This document shows positions 21,424 through 29,075 of a stretch of DNA of 33,066 nt, piece after piece. The notes beneath the pieces are model-generated. The model saw only the letters and a program-made list of their open reading frames with translations. It ran no database searches and had not been told where the DNA came from. A program made the translations under genes and the position numbers. The stretch spans positions 365,122 to 398,187 of the forward strand of contig NZ_FNOG01000001.1 in NCBI RefSeq assembly GCF_900106525.1. The letters run 5' to 3'. How positions within the stretch are numbered: position 1 is the first letter of the stretch; each line of letters opens with the position of its first letter. The stretch comes from Lysobacter enzymogenes (GTDB lineage Bacteria > Pseudomonadota > Gammaproteobacteria > Xanthomonadales > Xanthomonadaceae).

Positions 21424-22101
21424 TCAGTCCTGCAGGAAGCGCGCGGGGATCGCCGCGTGCAGCGGGAACATCGGGAAGTACGGCCGCGCCTCACTCAACG
21501 TGCGGCGCACCGAGGCGCGGTCCATCAGGCGTTGGTAATAGCCGTCGAGCTGCGCGTGTTCGGGCGCGAACGGCGCGACGATGGCGGCGTAGAACAGCGC
21601 CGGCGCGGCCGCGCAGTCGGCCAGGGTGAACTCGTCGCCGCAGATCCATTCGCGCGGCGCCCGGCGTTCGATCATCGCGTAAGCAGTCGCCAGCGTGGTG
21701 CGCGCATCGGCGACGCCGCGCGGGTCTTTGTCGTCGGGGCCGCGCAGTTCCTCCAGCACGATGCGCTGCATCGGCGCGTGCACGTACAGATCGAAGAAGC
21801 GGTCCCACAGGCGCACGTCCAGGCGCGCGTCGGCATCGGCCGGCAGCAGCGCGCGCGGGCCGGGATGATGCTGTTGCAGGTACTCGATGATGATCGAGGT
21901 CTCCGGCACCGTGCGCCCGCGCGCTTCGTCGCGCAGCACCGGCATCTTGCCGACCGGCCACAGCTCGAGGAAATCGGCCTTGCCGCCCGGATCGCCGAGA
22001 TCGACCAGATGGGCCTGGAACGGCGTGCCGTTTTCGTACAGCGCGATCAGCACCTTGTGGCAGAAGGAGGCTAAGGGGTGCGAGTACAGATGCAGGGACA
22101 T
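21424..22101 (-). CDS. Glutathione S-transferase
   Basis: A 225-residue protein starting at M-S-L-H-L-Y-S-H-P. It has the thioredoxin-like N-terminal domain, with a catalytic-position Ser in 'SHPLASFCHKV', the cis-proline at K-M-P-V-L, and the E-T-S-I-I-I-E-Y glutathione-binding turn. An all-helical C-terminal domain follows, with the F-T-L-A-D motif. Reading starts at 22101; a longer in-frame extension upstream is Arg-rich and rejected. It is the first gene of the GST-ArsR-SRPBCC operon, suggesting a detoxification unit. Confidence 0.93.
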   Translation of the reverse strand: MSLHLYSHPLASFCHKVLIALYENGTPFQAHLVDLGDPGGKADFLELWPVGKMPVLRDEARGRTVPETSIIIEYLQQHHPGPRALLPADADARLDVRLWDRFFDLYVHAPMQRIVLEELRGPDDKDPRGVADARTTLATAYAMIERRAPREWICGDEFTLADCAAAPALFYAAIVAPFAPEHAQLDGYYQRLMDRASVRRTLSEARPYFPMFPLHAAIPARFLQD

Positions 22102-22274
22102 GGCGGGCTCGCGGGCTGGCTGAAAGTTTCCTATGCGGCTAAGTATTGCCCCGGCCCTGCGGCGATTGCAAGAACTCTTTCCCGTCCGGCTAAGTATTGG
22201 CTGGCGAGCCGGCCGAGCGACTACAGTTCGTCCAGCGGCGCGGCCGCGGATTCGAGCGCACGAGGAGCGCAGGG

Positions 22275-22784
22275 ATGCAGGCGGACAGGTGGGTGGTCGC
22301 GAACGCGCGCGGCCGATATGCGTGGTTGCTGTTGCTGTCGTCGGCGTTCGTGGCCCTGGGCGCCGCGATCGTGCTGCGCAAGCCGGGGCTGGAGGCTTAC
22401 CTGATCGGCGGCGCCTTGATCGTGTTCTTCGGCGCGGGCGTGGTGTTGTTCGCGTTTCAGCTGATCGACCGCAGGCCGCGACTGATCCTCGACGACGAGG
22501 GCTTGTACGACCGCACCCTCGGCGTCGGCACGATCCCGTGGCGCGACATCGCTGGCGCGCACCTGCTGTCGATGCGCGGGCACGCATTCGTCTGTCTGCA
22601 GTTGCGCAATCCCGAGCACTGGTTGGGCAAACTGCGGCCGCGTCAGCAACGGTTGGTCGCGCTCAAACAACGGCTGGGGTTCGCAGCGCTCAACGTGAAC
22701 CTGTCGGGCGTGGCGGCCGATCCGCTGGCGGTGCTGGAGCGGGTCTTGAAGTATTCGGCGATGTACGAGCCGGGCAGAGGATAA
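22275..22784 (+). CDS. Inner-membrane protein, STM3941-like
   Basis: A 169-residue protein with two membrane helices (about residues 17-34 and 41-61) joined by a short loop. A soluble C-terminal domain follows with 'RPRLILDDEGLYDRTLGVGTIPWRDI' type strands (about 66-92) and an 'NVNLSGVAADP' stretch near 139-149. The strand order, with a G-x-I-x-W-x-D-I motif, matches the STM3941 family of membrane proteins, whose function is not known. The start at 22275 is favoured by GAGGAG about 8 bases upstream over an in-frame 22197 start. Confidence 0.8.
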   Translation: MQADRWVVANARGRYAWLLLLSSAFVALGAAIVLRKPGLEAYLIGGALIVFFGAGVVLFAFQLIDRRPRLILDDEGLYDRTLGVGTIPWRDIAGAHLLSMRGHAFVCLQLRNPEHWLGKLRPRQQRLVALKQRLGFAALNVNLSGVAADPLAVLERVLKYSAMYEPGRG

Positions 22785-22900
22785 GCGCGCGACGCTGCGG
22801 ACGCCGTACATCGGCGCTCGATGGTCTTCGGCTCCGCTCGTCGTTTCGGGCACACTGCAGGCCGCGGAGGAGTTACGAAGGAACCCGGGAGGTCGCACGA

Positions 22901-23743
22901 ATGGACATCACCTTATTGCACGACGTACTTGCCGTCGTTAGTCGTCCAGTCGGTGTAGCGATCTACGATTTCGACTTTTCGTTGTACTTTCGTTGCCGTC
23001 ATCCGTCGCATTTCGCGCCGGACACGCCTTGCGTGCTGCGTGTCGGTGCAGTCGAGGACTATCCGGCGCGCTACGCCGAGCTGATCGAGCTGGGATTGCG
23101 GTCTGTCAATTCGGCCGCCGAGCACCAGCGCGCCAGCGAACTCGAGCACTGGTACCCGCTGCTGCGTGAGTTCACCCCGTATACGCGCGTGTTCGATGCA
23201 TTGCCGCCGGTGGAACGGATCGAAGCCGAGTTCGCCTGGCCGATCTTTCTCAAGGGCTCGCGTCAGACCAGTCGGCACAACGCGAAGCTGTCCGTTATCG
23301 GCGGCCGCGAGCACTACGCCTGGGCAGTCGAGCAATATCGGCGGGATCCTGTGCTGCACTGGCAGCGTCCGGTGGTACGCGAGTTCGTTCCGCTGGCGCC
23401 CGTGGCTGGCGGCATTGCCGGCAAAGTGCAGGCGTCGCTGGAGTTCCGCAGCTTCTGGTGGCGGGGCCAATGCGTGGGCTGGGGACGTTATTGGTATCAA
23501 GCGAGCGCCTACGCCTGCGACGACATCGATGCGGGGCTGAGCATCGCCGCCGAAGCTGCGCGGAGAGTGCAGGTGCCGTTCCTGGTGGTGGATATCGCCA
23601 AGACCGCAGATGGGCGCTGGATCGTGATCGAATGCAACGACGCGCAAGAATCGGGCTACGCGGCCGCCGCGCCGCGGACGATCTGGGAAGCGGTGCTCGC
23701 CTTCGCCAAGAATGAGGCCGACCAGCGGGCCGACGCGGCGTGA
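22901..23743 (+). CDS. ATP-grasp enzyme, R2K-clade-like
   Basis: A 280-residue protein with GGGAGG 8 bases before its ATG. It has ATP-grasp features: K118 in FLKGSRQTSRHN (nucleotide-binding lysine and loop), R160-E161 (VVREFVPL), E181-x-R183 (LEFRSF) and a metal/phosphate site D231...E244-x-N246 (DIAKTADGRW, IECNDAQESGY). This order resembles the R2K (DUF4343) ATP-grasp clade, which is predicted to make amide or peptide-like bonds. The substrate is unknown. The stop codon overlaps the start of a lipoprotein gene by one base, so the two are likely to act together. Clade assignment is tentative; ATP-grasp itself is more certain. Confidence 0.82.
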   Translation: MDITLLHDVLAVVSRPVGVAIYDFDFSLYFRCRHPSHFAPDTPCVLRVGAVEDYPARYAELIELGLRSVNSAAEHQRASELEHWYPLLREFTPYTRVFDALPPVERIEAEFAWPIFLKGSRQTSRHNAKLSVIGGREHYAWAVEQYRRDPVLHWQRPVVREFVPLAPVAGGIAGKVQASLEFRSFWWRGQCVGWGRYWYQASAYACDDIDAGLSIAAEAARRVQVPFLVVDIAKTADGRWIVIECNDAQESGYAAAAPRTIWEAVLAFAKNEADQRADAA

Positions 23744-24162
23744 TGAAAGTATCGCGCATCGCGGCTACTGCGCTGGCTCTGGCGCTTGGCGGTTGCGGCC
23801 TGTTCGATTCGGGAGAGTTGTGGTCGTCCGACCGTTACCTCGTCCTGTGGATCGACGAACCGGACCAAGCGCATCTGGCCTATCGGATGGACGATGGCCG
23901 CGCCGTGGCGCTATCGGACCCATGCGTTTCGGCCGTGGCGGAGAATGTGGCGTACATCGCCGTCGAGTTGCGCGCGCCGCAGTCGGCCAAGGGGCCGCGT
24001 TATCAGCTCTTCGTCAAGGGTGTGCCCACGCCGCGGACGCCGCCGGCAACGCCGCTCGGCGAGCCGATGCTCCGGCAAGTCTATGAGCCGCTAGCGCAGC
24101 GCCTCGCACTGCCGCCGCTGCGGGCCGTGGGCGAGTGGAACCCCTGCGGTGGGCAGAACTGA
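23743..24162 (+). CDS. Small lipoprotein coupled to the ATP-grasp gene
   Basis: A 139-residue protein whose ATG (23743) shares its A with the TGA of the preceding gene (TGATG). The N-terminus MKVSRIAATALALALGGC18 is a lipoprotein signal (L-G-G-C). The body starts with 'WSSDRYLVLWIDEP' and ends 'WNPCGGQN', with two cysteines (C62 and C135) likely to pair. Residues 83-110 are Pro-rich. I do not recognise the family. A GTG one codon earlier is less likely than the ATG. It ends only 10 bases from the convergent TetR-family gene. Confidence 0.82.
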   Translation: MKVSRIAATALALALGGCGLFDSGELWSSDRYLVLWIDEPDQAHLAYRMDDGRAVALSDPCVSAVAENVAYIAVELRAPQSAKGPRYQLFVKGVPTPRTPPATPLGEPMLRQVYEPLAQRLALPPLRAVGEWNPCGGQN

Positions 24163-24172
24163 GCCGCCGCGC

Positions 24173-24877
24173 TCAGCGCGCCCTGCGCCCGCGCGCCGCC
24201 TTGCTGCGCTCCGCCATCGCCCGCGACCCGGCCAGGATCATCCTGACCATCGCGCTCATCTGTTCGATCAGCTCGGGGTCCTTCTCGCGCGGCATGTCCA
24301 TCGCGGTGGCGCCCATCGCGAACACCAGACGGGTGATCGAGCGCGCGACCAGGGCCGGTTCGTACAGTTCCACGTCGTCCACGGCGGCCAGCCGGATCAG
24401 GTCCACCCGCAGCTCTTCCTCGAAGAACGACAGCTCGCGGTCGACCGCGCGCTTGAACGCGTCCGAGCCGACCGTGCCCTCGCGCAACAACACGTGCAAC
24501 AGGCGGTCATCGGAACGCAACTGTTCCATGAAAGCCTCGATGGAGCTGCGCACGATGCTGCGCCGCGTGGTCAGCCGGTGGCGGGCCTCGCCGACGATCT
24601 TGCGCAGCGATTGGCCGGCCAGGTCGATCAGCGCCACCGCCAGTTCGTCGGTGTCGCGGAACTGGCGGTAAAAGCTGTTGGGCGCGATGCCGGCTTCGCG
24701 CGCGACCTCGCGCAGGCTCAGTGTGGACACGCTGCGGTGCGGGCCGACCAGCTTGAGCGCGGCATAGATGATGTCCTCGCGCGAGATCGTCGCCTTGCGG
24801 CCCGGGTGGCTGTCGACGTCGATGTCGGTGGTCAGGCGTTGGGTCACGGGGCGGCGGCGCGAAGACGGGCAGCGCAC
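24173..24877 (-). CDS. TetR-family regulator, FabR/DesT-like
   Basis: A 234-residue protein. The start is the GTG at 24877 with GGGAG 6 bases upstream; a nearby ATG (24879) is out of frame. The DNA-binding region 'STLSLREVAREAGIAP-NSFYRQFRD' (about residues 51-74) is close to that of E. coli FabR and P. aeruginosa DesT, repressors that sense acyl-CoA or acyl-ACP saturation. The ligand-binding part also matches their pattern (SSIEAFMEQLRSDDRLLHVLLRE, AFKRAVDRELSFF). The gene is divergent from the oxidoreductase/desaturase pair, as in the desT-desCB locus of Pseudomonas, so it should repress that operon. Confidence 0.93.
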   Translation of the reverse strand: MRCPSSRRRPVTQRLTTDIDVDSHPGRKATISREDIIYAALKLVGPHRSVSTLSLREVAREAGIAPNSFYRQFRDTDELAVALIDLAGQSLRKIVGEARHRLTTRRSIVRSSIEAFMEQLRSDDRLLHVLLREGTVGSDAFKRAVDRELSFFEEELRVDLIRLAAVDDVELYEPALVARSITRLVFAMGATAMDMPREKDPELIEQMSAMVRMILAGSRAMAERSKAARGRRAR

Positions 24878-24899
24878 ATGATACTCCCGTTGCTGAATT

Positions 24900-24941
24900 A
24901 ATATACGGGTGTGCACACATCTGTGCGGATATCTGTATAGT
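24900..24941. promoter_or_regulatory. Shared divergent promoter and palindromic operator of the desaturase locus
   Basis: GTGTGCACAC (24909-24918) is a perfect palindrome, and GCACA-CATC-TGTGC (24913-24926) overlaps it. On the plus strand TATAGT (24936-24941) is the -10 and TGCACA (24912-24917) a -35 with 18-base spacing, so the palindrome covers the -35. On the minus strand TATATT (24900-24905) is the -10 of the regulator. One bound repressor would block both. Assignment to the TetR protein is by position. Confidence 0.55.
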
Positions 24942-24947
24942 GGCCCT

Positions 24948-26054
24948 ATGAACGCTGCCGTCCGCCCCGCCGCCGCCCGCCCGCGCAGCCGCCTGCGCCG
25001 GCTGGTTTCGCCTTTCGTTTCTCCGCAAGTCTTTGATTTCTGGGCTTCCAGGTTCCATCCGACCTGGTCCTGGGAGCGTCCGCTGGCGCGCATCGTCGGG
25101 CGCAGCGAGGCCTCGGCCGACGCGGTGACCCTGCTGCTGGCGCCGAACCGGCACTGGCGCGGCGCCGTCGCCGGCCAGCACCTGCTCATCGGTGCGCGCA
25201 TCGACGGTGCCCTGGTGACGCGCAGCTACAGCCTGTCCGACGCGCCGCGCGCGGACGGCCGCATCGAGATCACGGTCAAGGCGATCGAGGGCGGCAAGCT
25301 CAGCGGTTACCTGCACCAGCGCGCGCGCATCGGCGAAGTGCTCGAACTCGGCCCGGCGTTCGGCGAGATGACGCTGCCCGAACGCGCCGACGGCGCGCGC
25401 CTGTTCCTCGCCGCCGGCAGCGGCATCACCCCGCTGATGGCGATGCTGCGCGCGCAAGCTGCGCAGGGCCTGCCGCAGCCGCTGACCCTGCTGTACTGGG
25501 CGCGCCGCCGCGAAGAGCTGTGCTTCGTCGACGAGCTGCGCGCGCTCGCGGCCGAGCATACGAATTTCCGCGTGCGCTTCCTGCTGACCCGGCAGGAGCC
25601 GCGCGCCGGCGACGAAGACGCCGGCCGCATCGACGCCGATCTGCTCGCGCGCCACGCCGGCGACCTGGGCGAACGCGCGGTGTTCGCCTGCGGCCCGGGC
25701 GGTTTCGTCGAAAGCGCGCGCGCGCTGGCCGACGGCGCCGCGCGTTCGTTCGCCAGCGAAGCCTTCACCCCGCCGCCGCGCGGCGACAGCGAGGACGGCT
25801 ATGCCGAAGTCGTGCTGGCGCGCAGCGGCCGCAGCTTCCAGCTGCCGCGCGGCGAGTCGCTGCTGACCGCGCTGGAAGCGCAGGGCCTGCAACTGCCGTC
25901 GGGCTGCCGCATGGGCCTGTGCAACACCTGCGCCTGCGGCAAGTCCGCCGGCGCCACCCGCCATCTGCACACCGGCCAGGTGCACGCCGAACCGGCGTCC
26001 GCGCTGCGCCTGTGCGTGAGCGCGCCGGCCGGCGACCTCGTCCTCGATCTTTGA
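24948..26054 (+). CDS. NAD(P)H-flavin oxidoreductase with C-terminal 2Fe-2S ferredoxin domain (DesC-like)
   Basis: A 368-residue electron-transfer protein. The FAD-binding domain contains R92-S-Y-S-L-S. The NAD(P)-binding domain has G157-S-G-I-T-P and C248-G-P-G-G-F. The C-terminal domain binds a plant-type [2Fe-2S] cluster through C320-x4-C325-x2-C328 and C356 (27 residues later). It takes electrons from NAD(P)H and passes them to the adjacent desaturase. The gene lies 26 bases upstream of it on the same strand. No ribosome-binding site precedes the ATG; the predicted transcript start falls on the ATG itself, so the message may be leaderless. Confidence 0.95.
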   Translation: MNAAVRPAAARPRSRLRRLVSPFVSPQVFDFWASRFHPTWSWERPLARIVGRSEASADAVTLLLAPNRHWRGAVAGQHLLIGARIDGALVTRSYSLSDAPRADGRIEITVKAIEGGKLSGYLHQRARIGEVLELGPAFGEMTLPERADGARLFLAAGSGITPLMAMLRAQAAQGLPQPLTLLYWARRREELCFVDELRALAAEHTNFRVRFLLTRQEPRAGDEDAGRIDADLLARHAGDLGERAVFACGPGGFVESARALADGAARSFASEAFTPPPRGDSEDGYAEVVLARSGRSFQLPRGESLLTALEAQGLQLPSGCRMGLCNTCACGKSAGATRHLHTGQVHAEPASALRLCVSAPAGDLVLDL

Positions 26055-26080
26055 CGCTGACTCCTTCTGAAGCCCATCGC

Positions 26081-27226
26081 ATGAGCAAGCAACGCAATCG
26101 CGCGCTGAGCGCGCAGGAACTGGACCGCTTCGGCGAAGAACTCGACGCGCTGCGCGCGCGCACCCTGGCCCAGGTGGGCGAGGTCGACGCGCGCTACATC
26201 CGCCGCGTGGTCGCGGCGGTGCGCTGGACCGGCCTGGCCGGGCGCCTGTTGCTGTACGTCGGCGCGATCGGCGGCGCCTTCGTGTCGTGGCTGCTGTGGC
26301 CGGCCTGCGTGCTCGGCGCGCTGCTGCTGGCGGCGTCGAAGATCATGGAGAACATGGAAGTCGGCCACAACGTCATGCACGGCCAGTACGACTGGATGCG
26401 CGACCCGCACCTGGACGGCCGCACCTACGAATGGGACATCGTCGCCACCGGCGACAACTGGCGCAAGACGCACAACTACCAGCACCACACCTGGACCAAC
26501 GTGCGCGGCATGGACGACGACATCGGCTATGGCCTGCTGCGGATCTTCCCGGAGCAGCGCTGGCGGCCGTTCTACCTGCTGCAGCCGCCGATCGCGGTGG
26601 TGTTCGCGCTGCTGTTCCAGTGGGGCGTGGCGATCCAGGAACTGCGCGTGGGCCGCTGGCTCGCCGGCAAGACCACACACCGGCAGATGTGGCGCAAGTT
26701 CGCCCCGGTCGGGCGCAAGATGGGCAAGCTGCTGTTCAAGGACTACGTGCTGTTCCCGGCGCTGGCCGGCCCGTTCTTCCTGCCGGTGCTGCTCGGCAAC
26801 CTGGTCGCCAACGGCATCCGCAACGTGTGGACGTATGTGGTGATCTTCTGCGGCCACTTCACCCACGATGTGGAAGTGTTCCCGAAGGAATCGGTGCGCA
26901 ACGAATCGCGCGGCCATTGGTATCTGCGCCAGCTGCGCGGTTCGGCCAACCTCACCGGCGGCAAGGCCATGGACCTGATGACCGGCAACCTCAGCCATCA
27001 GATCGAGCACCACTTCTATCCCGACATCCCGGCCTGGCGTTACGCCACGATGGCGGTGGAAGTGCGCGAGATCTGCGAGCGCTACGGCCAGCACTACGAC
27101 CGCGGCTCGCTGCCCAAGCAGTTCGCCGAAGTCAGCTGGCGGATCCTGCGCCACGCCTTCCCCAGCCGTCCGGGCAAGCGCCGGCCGCTGGTGCGGGCGG
27201 AGGTCGCGGTGGAAGCGCAGGGCTGA
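26081..27226 (+). CDS. Membrane fatty-acyl desaturase (DesB-like, delta-9 type)
   Basis: A 381-residue membrane di-iron desaturase. It has the three histidine boxes: H96-N-V-M-H100, H131-N-Y-Q-H135-H136, and H306-Q-I-E-H310-H311. Hydrophobic segments lie near 52-88, 166-187 and 220-258. It should insert a double bond in acyl-CoA or acyl-lipid chains using electrons from the upstream oxidoreductase. This makes the 24173-27226 block a complete DesT-DesC-DesB-like unit that can adjust membrane fluidity by oxygen-dependent desaturation. The start lies 26 bases after the previous stop with only a weak RBS (TGAAG). A terminator follows the gene. Confidence 0.95.
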   Translation: MSKQRNRALSAQELDRFGEELDALRARTLAQVGEVDARYIRRVVAAVRWTGLAGRLLLYVGAIGGAFVSWLLWPACVLGALLLAASKIMENMEVGHNVMHGQYDWMRDPHLDGRTYEWDIVATGDNWRKTHNYQHHTWTNVRGMDDDIGYGLLRIFPEQRWRPFYLLQPPIAVVFALLFQWGVAIQELRVGRWLAGKTTHRQMWRKFAPVGRKMGKLLFKDYVLFPALAGPFFLPVLLGNLVANGIRNVWTYVVIFCGHFTHDVEVFPKESVRNESRGHWYLRQLRGSANLTGGKAMDLMTGNLSHQIEHHFYPDIPAWRYATMAVEVREICERYGQHYDRGSLPKQFAEVSWRILRHAFPSRPGKRRPLVRAEVAVEAQG

Positions 27227-27259
27227 GCGCGCGAGTCGACCAATAAGCAAGGCTAAGAA

Positions 27260-27298
27260 CGAATCCCCCGGCGTCCGCGCCGGGGGATTCGTCGTTTT
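27260..27298 (+). terminator. Rho-independent terminator after the desaturase
   Basis: CGAATCCCCCGGCG (27260-27273) pairs perfectly with CGCCGGGGGATTCG (27278-27291) around TCCG, followed by TCGTTTT. It lies between convergent genes. Confidence 0.92.
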
Positions 27299-27323
27299 GG
27301 CGCCAACCGATGCGCAGCCGTGC

Positions 27324-28034
27324 TCAGGCCGCGCGCGCGAACGCCACCGATTCGGCGATGCCGATTTCGCCTTCGAACCGCCCAACGCTGGTCGCCGGCC
27401 GCTGCTGTTCGATGGCATGGGCGAAGACCACTGCCGGGTCGGCTTCGAGTTGGTCGAACAGGCGCTGCAGGTTGGGGAAATCGCGGCGGTAGACCACGTT
27501 GTGGTACTTGGTCCAGCGCGCGATGCCGATGAAGTAGGCGTCGGCCAGGGTGCGGTGTTCGCCGAGCAGCCACGGTTTGTCGCCGAGCATGCGTTCGAGT
27601 TCCTGGTGCGCGCGCACCACGCGGATGCGGCCGTATTCGGTCAGCGCGCGCTTTGTGTCTTCGTTGGATTCGTGCTCCAGCAGCCACCACAGCGACGAGA
27701 ACGAGCCGAAGTAGGTGGTGTTGAGGAAGGCCAACATGCGGTTGAGTTCGTCGAATTCGCGCGTGCCTTGCTCGAACGAGATGCCGGCGTCCAGCGCGCC
27801 CTGGGTGGCGCCGATGTGGTTGAGGATGGCCAAGCTTTCGGCGAGGTAGTCGCCGCGCGCAGTCTGCAGGGCCGGGGTTTCGCGCACCGGGTTGATCGCG
27901 GCGAACAGCTCGGTCTGCATGTCTTCGGGCATGTTTACGCGCGCCAGTCGGTAGGGCTGGCCGGACCATTCCAGCGCGACGATGGAGCCGAGCGAGCAGC
28001 CGGAGGGGACGCCGTAGTAGAGGATCGGGGACAT
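27324..28034 (-). CDS. Glutathione S-transferase
   Basis: A 236-residue protein with GAAGGAA before its ATG at 28034. The N-terminal half has the thioredoxin-like fold of GSTs: Y-Y-G-V-P-S-G-C-S-L as catalytic loop (Ser/Cys at the active position), E-T-P-A-L for the cis-proline and A-E-S-L-A-I-L-N as the glutathione-binding turn. The helical half has T-L-A-D-A-Y. It differs from the GST at 21424 and resembles the beta/Nu-type bacterial enzymes. It is divergent from a LysR gene that likely controls it. Substrate unknown. Confidence 0.93.
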   Translation of the reverse strand: MSPILYYGVPSGCSLGSIVALEWSGQPYRLARVNMPEDMQTELFAAINPVRETPALQTARGDYLAESLAILNHIGATQGALDAGISFEQGTREFDELNRMLAFLNTTYFGSFSSLWWLLEHESNEDTKRALTEYGRIRVVRAHQELERMLGDKPWLLGEHRTLADAYFIGIARWTKYHNVVYRRDFPNLQRLFDQLEADPAVVFAHAIEQQRPATSVGRFEGEIGIAESVAFARAA

Positions 28035-28091
28035 GAGGGGTTCCTTCGCTTGAGTGGGCCGCGGCATTCGCGGCGGGTGTGGCCACTCTAG

Positions 28092-28160
28092 GTGCGTGGA
28101 CTTTGGCCGTGTAGTCGGCGAAAAGTGGACTCAAAGTCTGCGTATGTGTACTTTGCCGGC
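28092..28160. promoter_or_regulatory. Divergent GST/LysR intergenic region with dyad
   Basis: GACT-CAA-AGTC (28128-28138) is an inverted repeat about 23 bases from the LysR start. A related GGACTTTGG lies at 28098-28106. Together they could form the LysR binding sites. Confidence 0.4.
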
Positions 28161-29051
28161 ATGTTGAACCTCAACGACCTGGTCCTGTTCGCCACCGCGG
28201 TGGACAGCGGCGGCTTCGCCGCGGCCTCGCGCCGGCTCGGCGTGCCCAAGTCCACGATCAGCAAGCGCGTGGCCGCACTCGAGGACGAACTCGGCGTGCG
28301 CCTGATCCACCGCACCTCGCGCAGCTTCGTGCTGACCGACACCGGCCGCGACTTCCACGAGCACGCGCGCGCCGCGCTGATCGAGACCGAGGCGGCCGAG
28401 AACGCGGTGCGCCGGCGCGTGGCCGAGCCCAGCGGCCGGGTCCGCATCACCTGCGGCGTGCCGACGGCGCAGGACTATCTGGCGCCGCACCTGCCGGCGC
28501 TGGCGCGCGCGTATCCGCGCCTGCAGGTGGAAGTCGACGTCAGCGACCGCTTCGTCGATCTGGTCCAGGAGGGCTACGACATCGGCGTGCGCAGCCATTT
28601 CGCGCCGCTGCCGGATTCGGGGCTGATCCAGCGCCAGGCCGCGGTCGAGCCGATCGTGCTGCTGGCCGCGCCGGCGTACATCGCCGAGCGTGGCGCGCCG
28701 CGCGCGCCGCAGGAACTGGCCGAGCACGACGGGCTGCTGACGGGGCCGGCGAATACCGAATGGACCTTGCGCGACGAAGCCGGCGCCAGCGTGGCGGTGT
28801 CGCCGCGGCCGCGCATGGTCGCCAACGAGGGCCGGGTGCTGGCCGCGGCGGCGATCGCGGGGCTGGGCATCGCGGTGTTGCCCGAGCGCCAGTGCGCGGC
28901 CGAACTCGGCGACGGCCGATTGCTGCGCGTGCTGCCGCACTGGCGCGCCGGGCTGGTGACTACGAGCCTGCTGATGCCGCACCGGCGCGGGCAGTTGCCG
29001 GGCGTGCGCGCGACGGTGGAGTTTCTGCTGGATTGTTTGGCGCGGAAGTAG
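28161..29051 (+). CDS. LysR-family transcriptional regulator
   Basis: A 296-residue regulator. The DNA-binding domain is at residues about 1-60 (LVLFATAVDSGGFAAASRRLG, then VPKSTISKRVAALEDELG), and the effector domain starts near GRVRITCGVP (about 92). It has the pattern of the LysR branch that often governs adjacent GST or quinone-handling genes. The start at 28161 is chosen because it opens the helix; an in-frame start at 28092 would overlap the divergent promoter. No good RBS is visible. The divergent GST is the probable target. Confidence 0.95.
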   Translation: MLNLNDLVLFATAVDSGGFAAASRRLGVPKSTISKRVAALEDELGVRLIHRTSRSFVLTDTGRDFHEHARAALIETEAAENAVRRRVAEPSGRVRITCGVPTAQDYLAPHLPALARAYPRLQVEVDVSDRFVDLVQEGYDIGVRSHFAPLPDSGLIQRQAAVEPIVLLAAPAYIAERGAPRAPQELAEHDGLLTGPANTEWTLRDEAGASVAVSPRPRMVANEGRVLAAAAIAGLGIAVLPERQCAAELGDGRLLRVLPHWRAGLVTTSLLMPHRRGQLPGVRATVEFLLDCLARK

Positions 29052-29075
29052 CGGGCGCGCAGCGGCCGAATCGAA

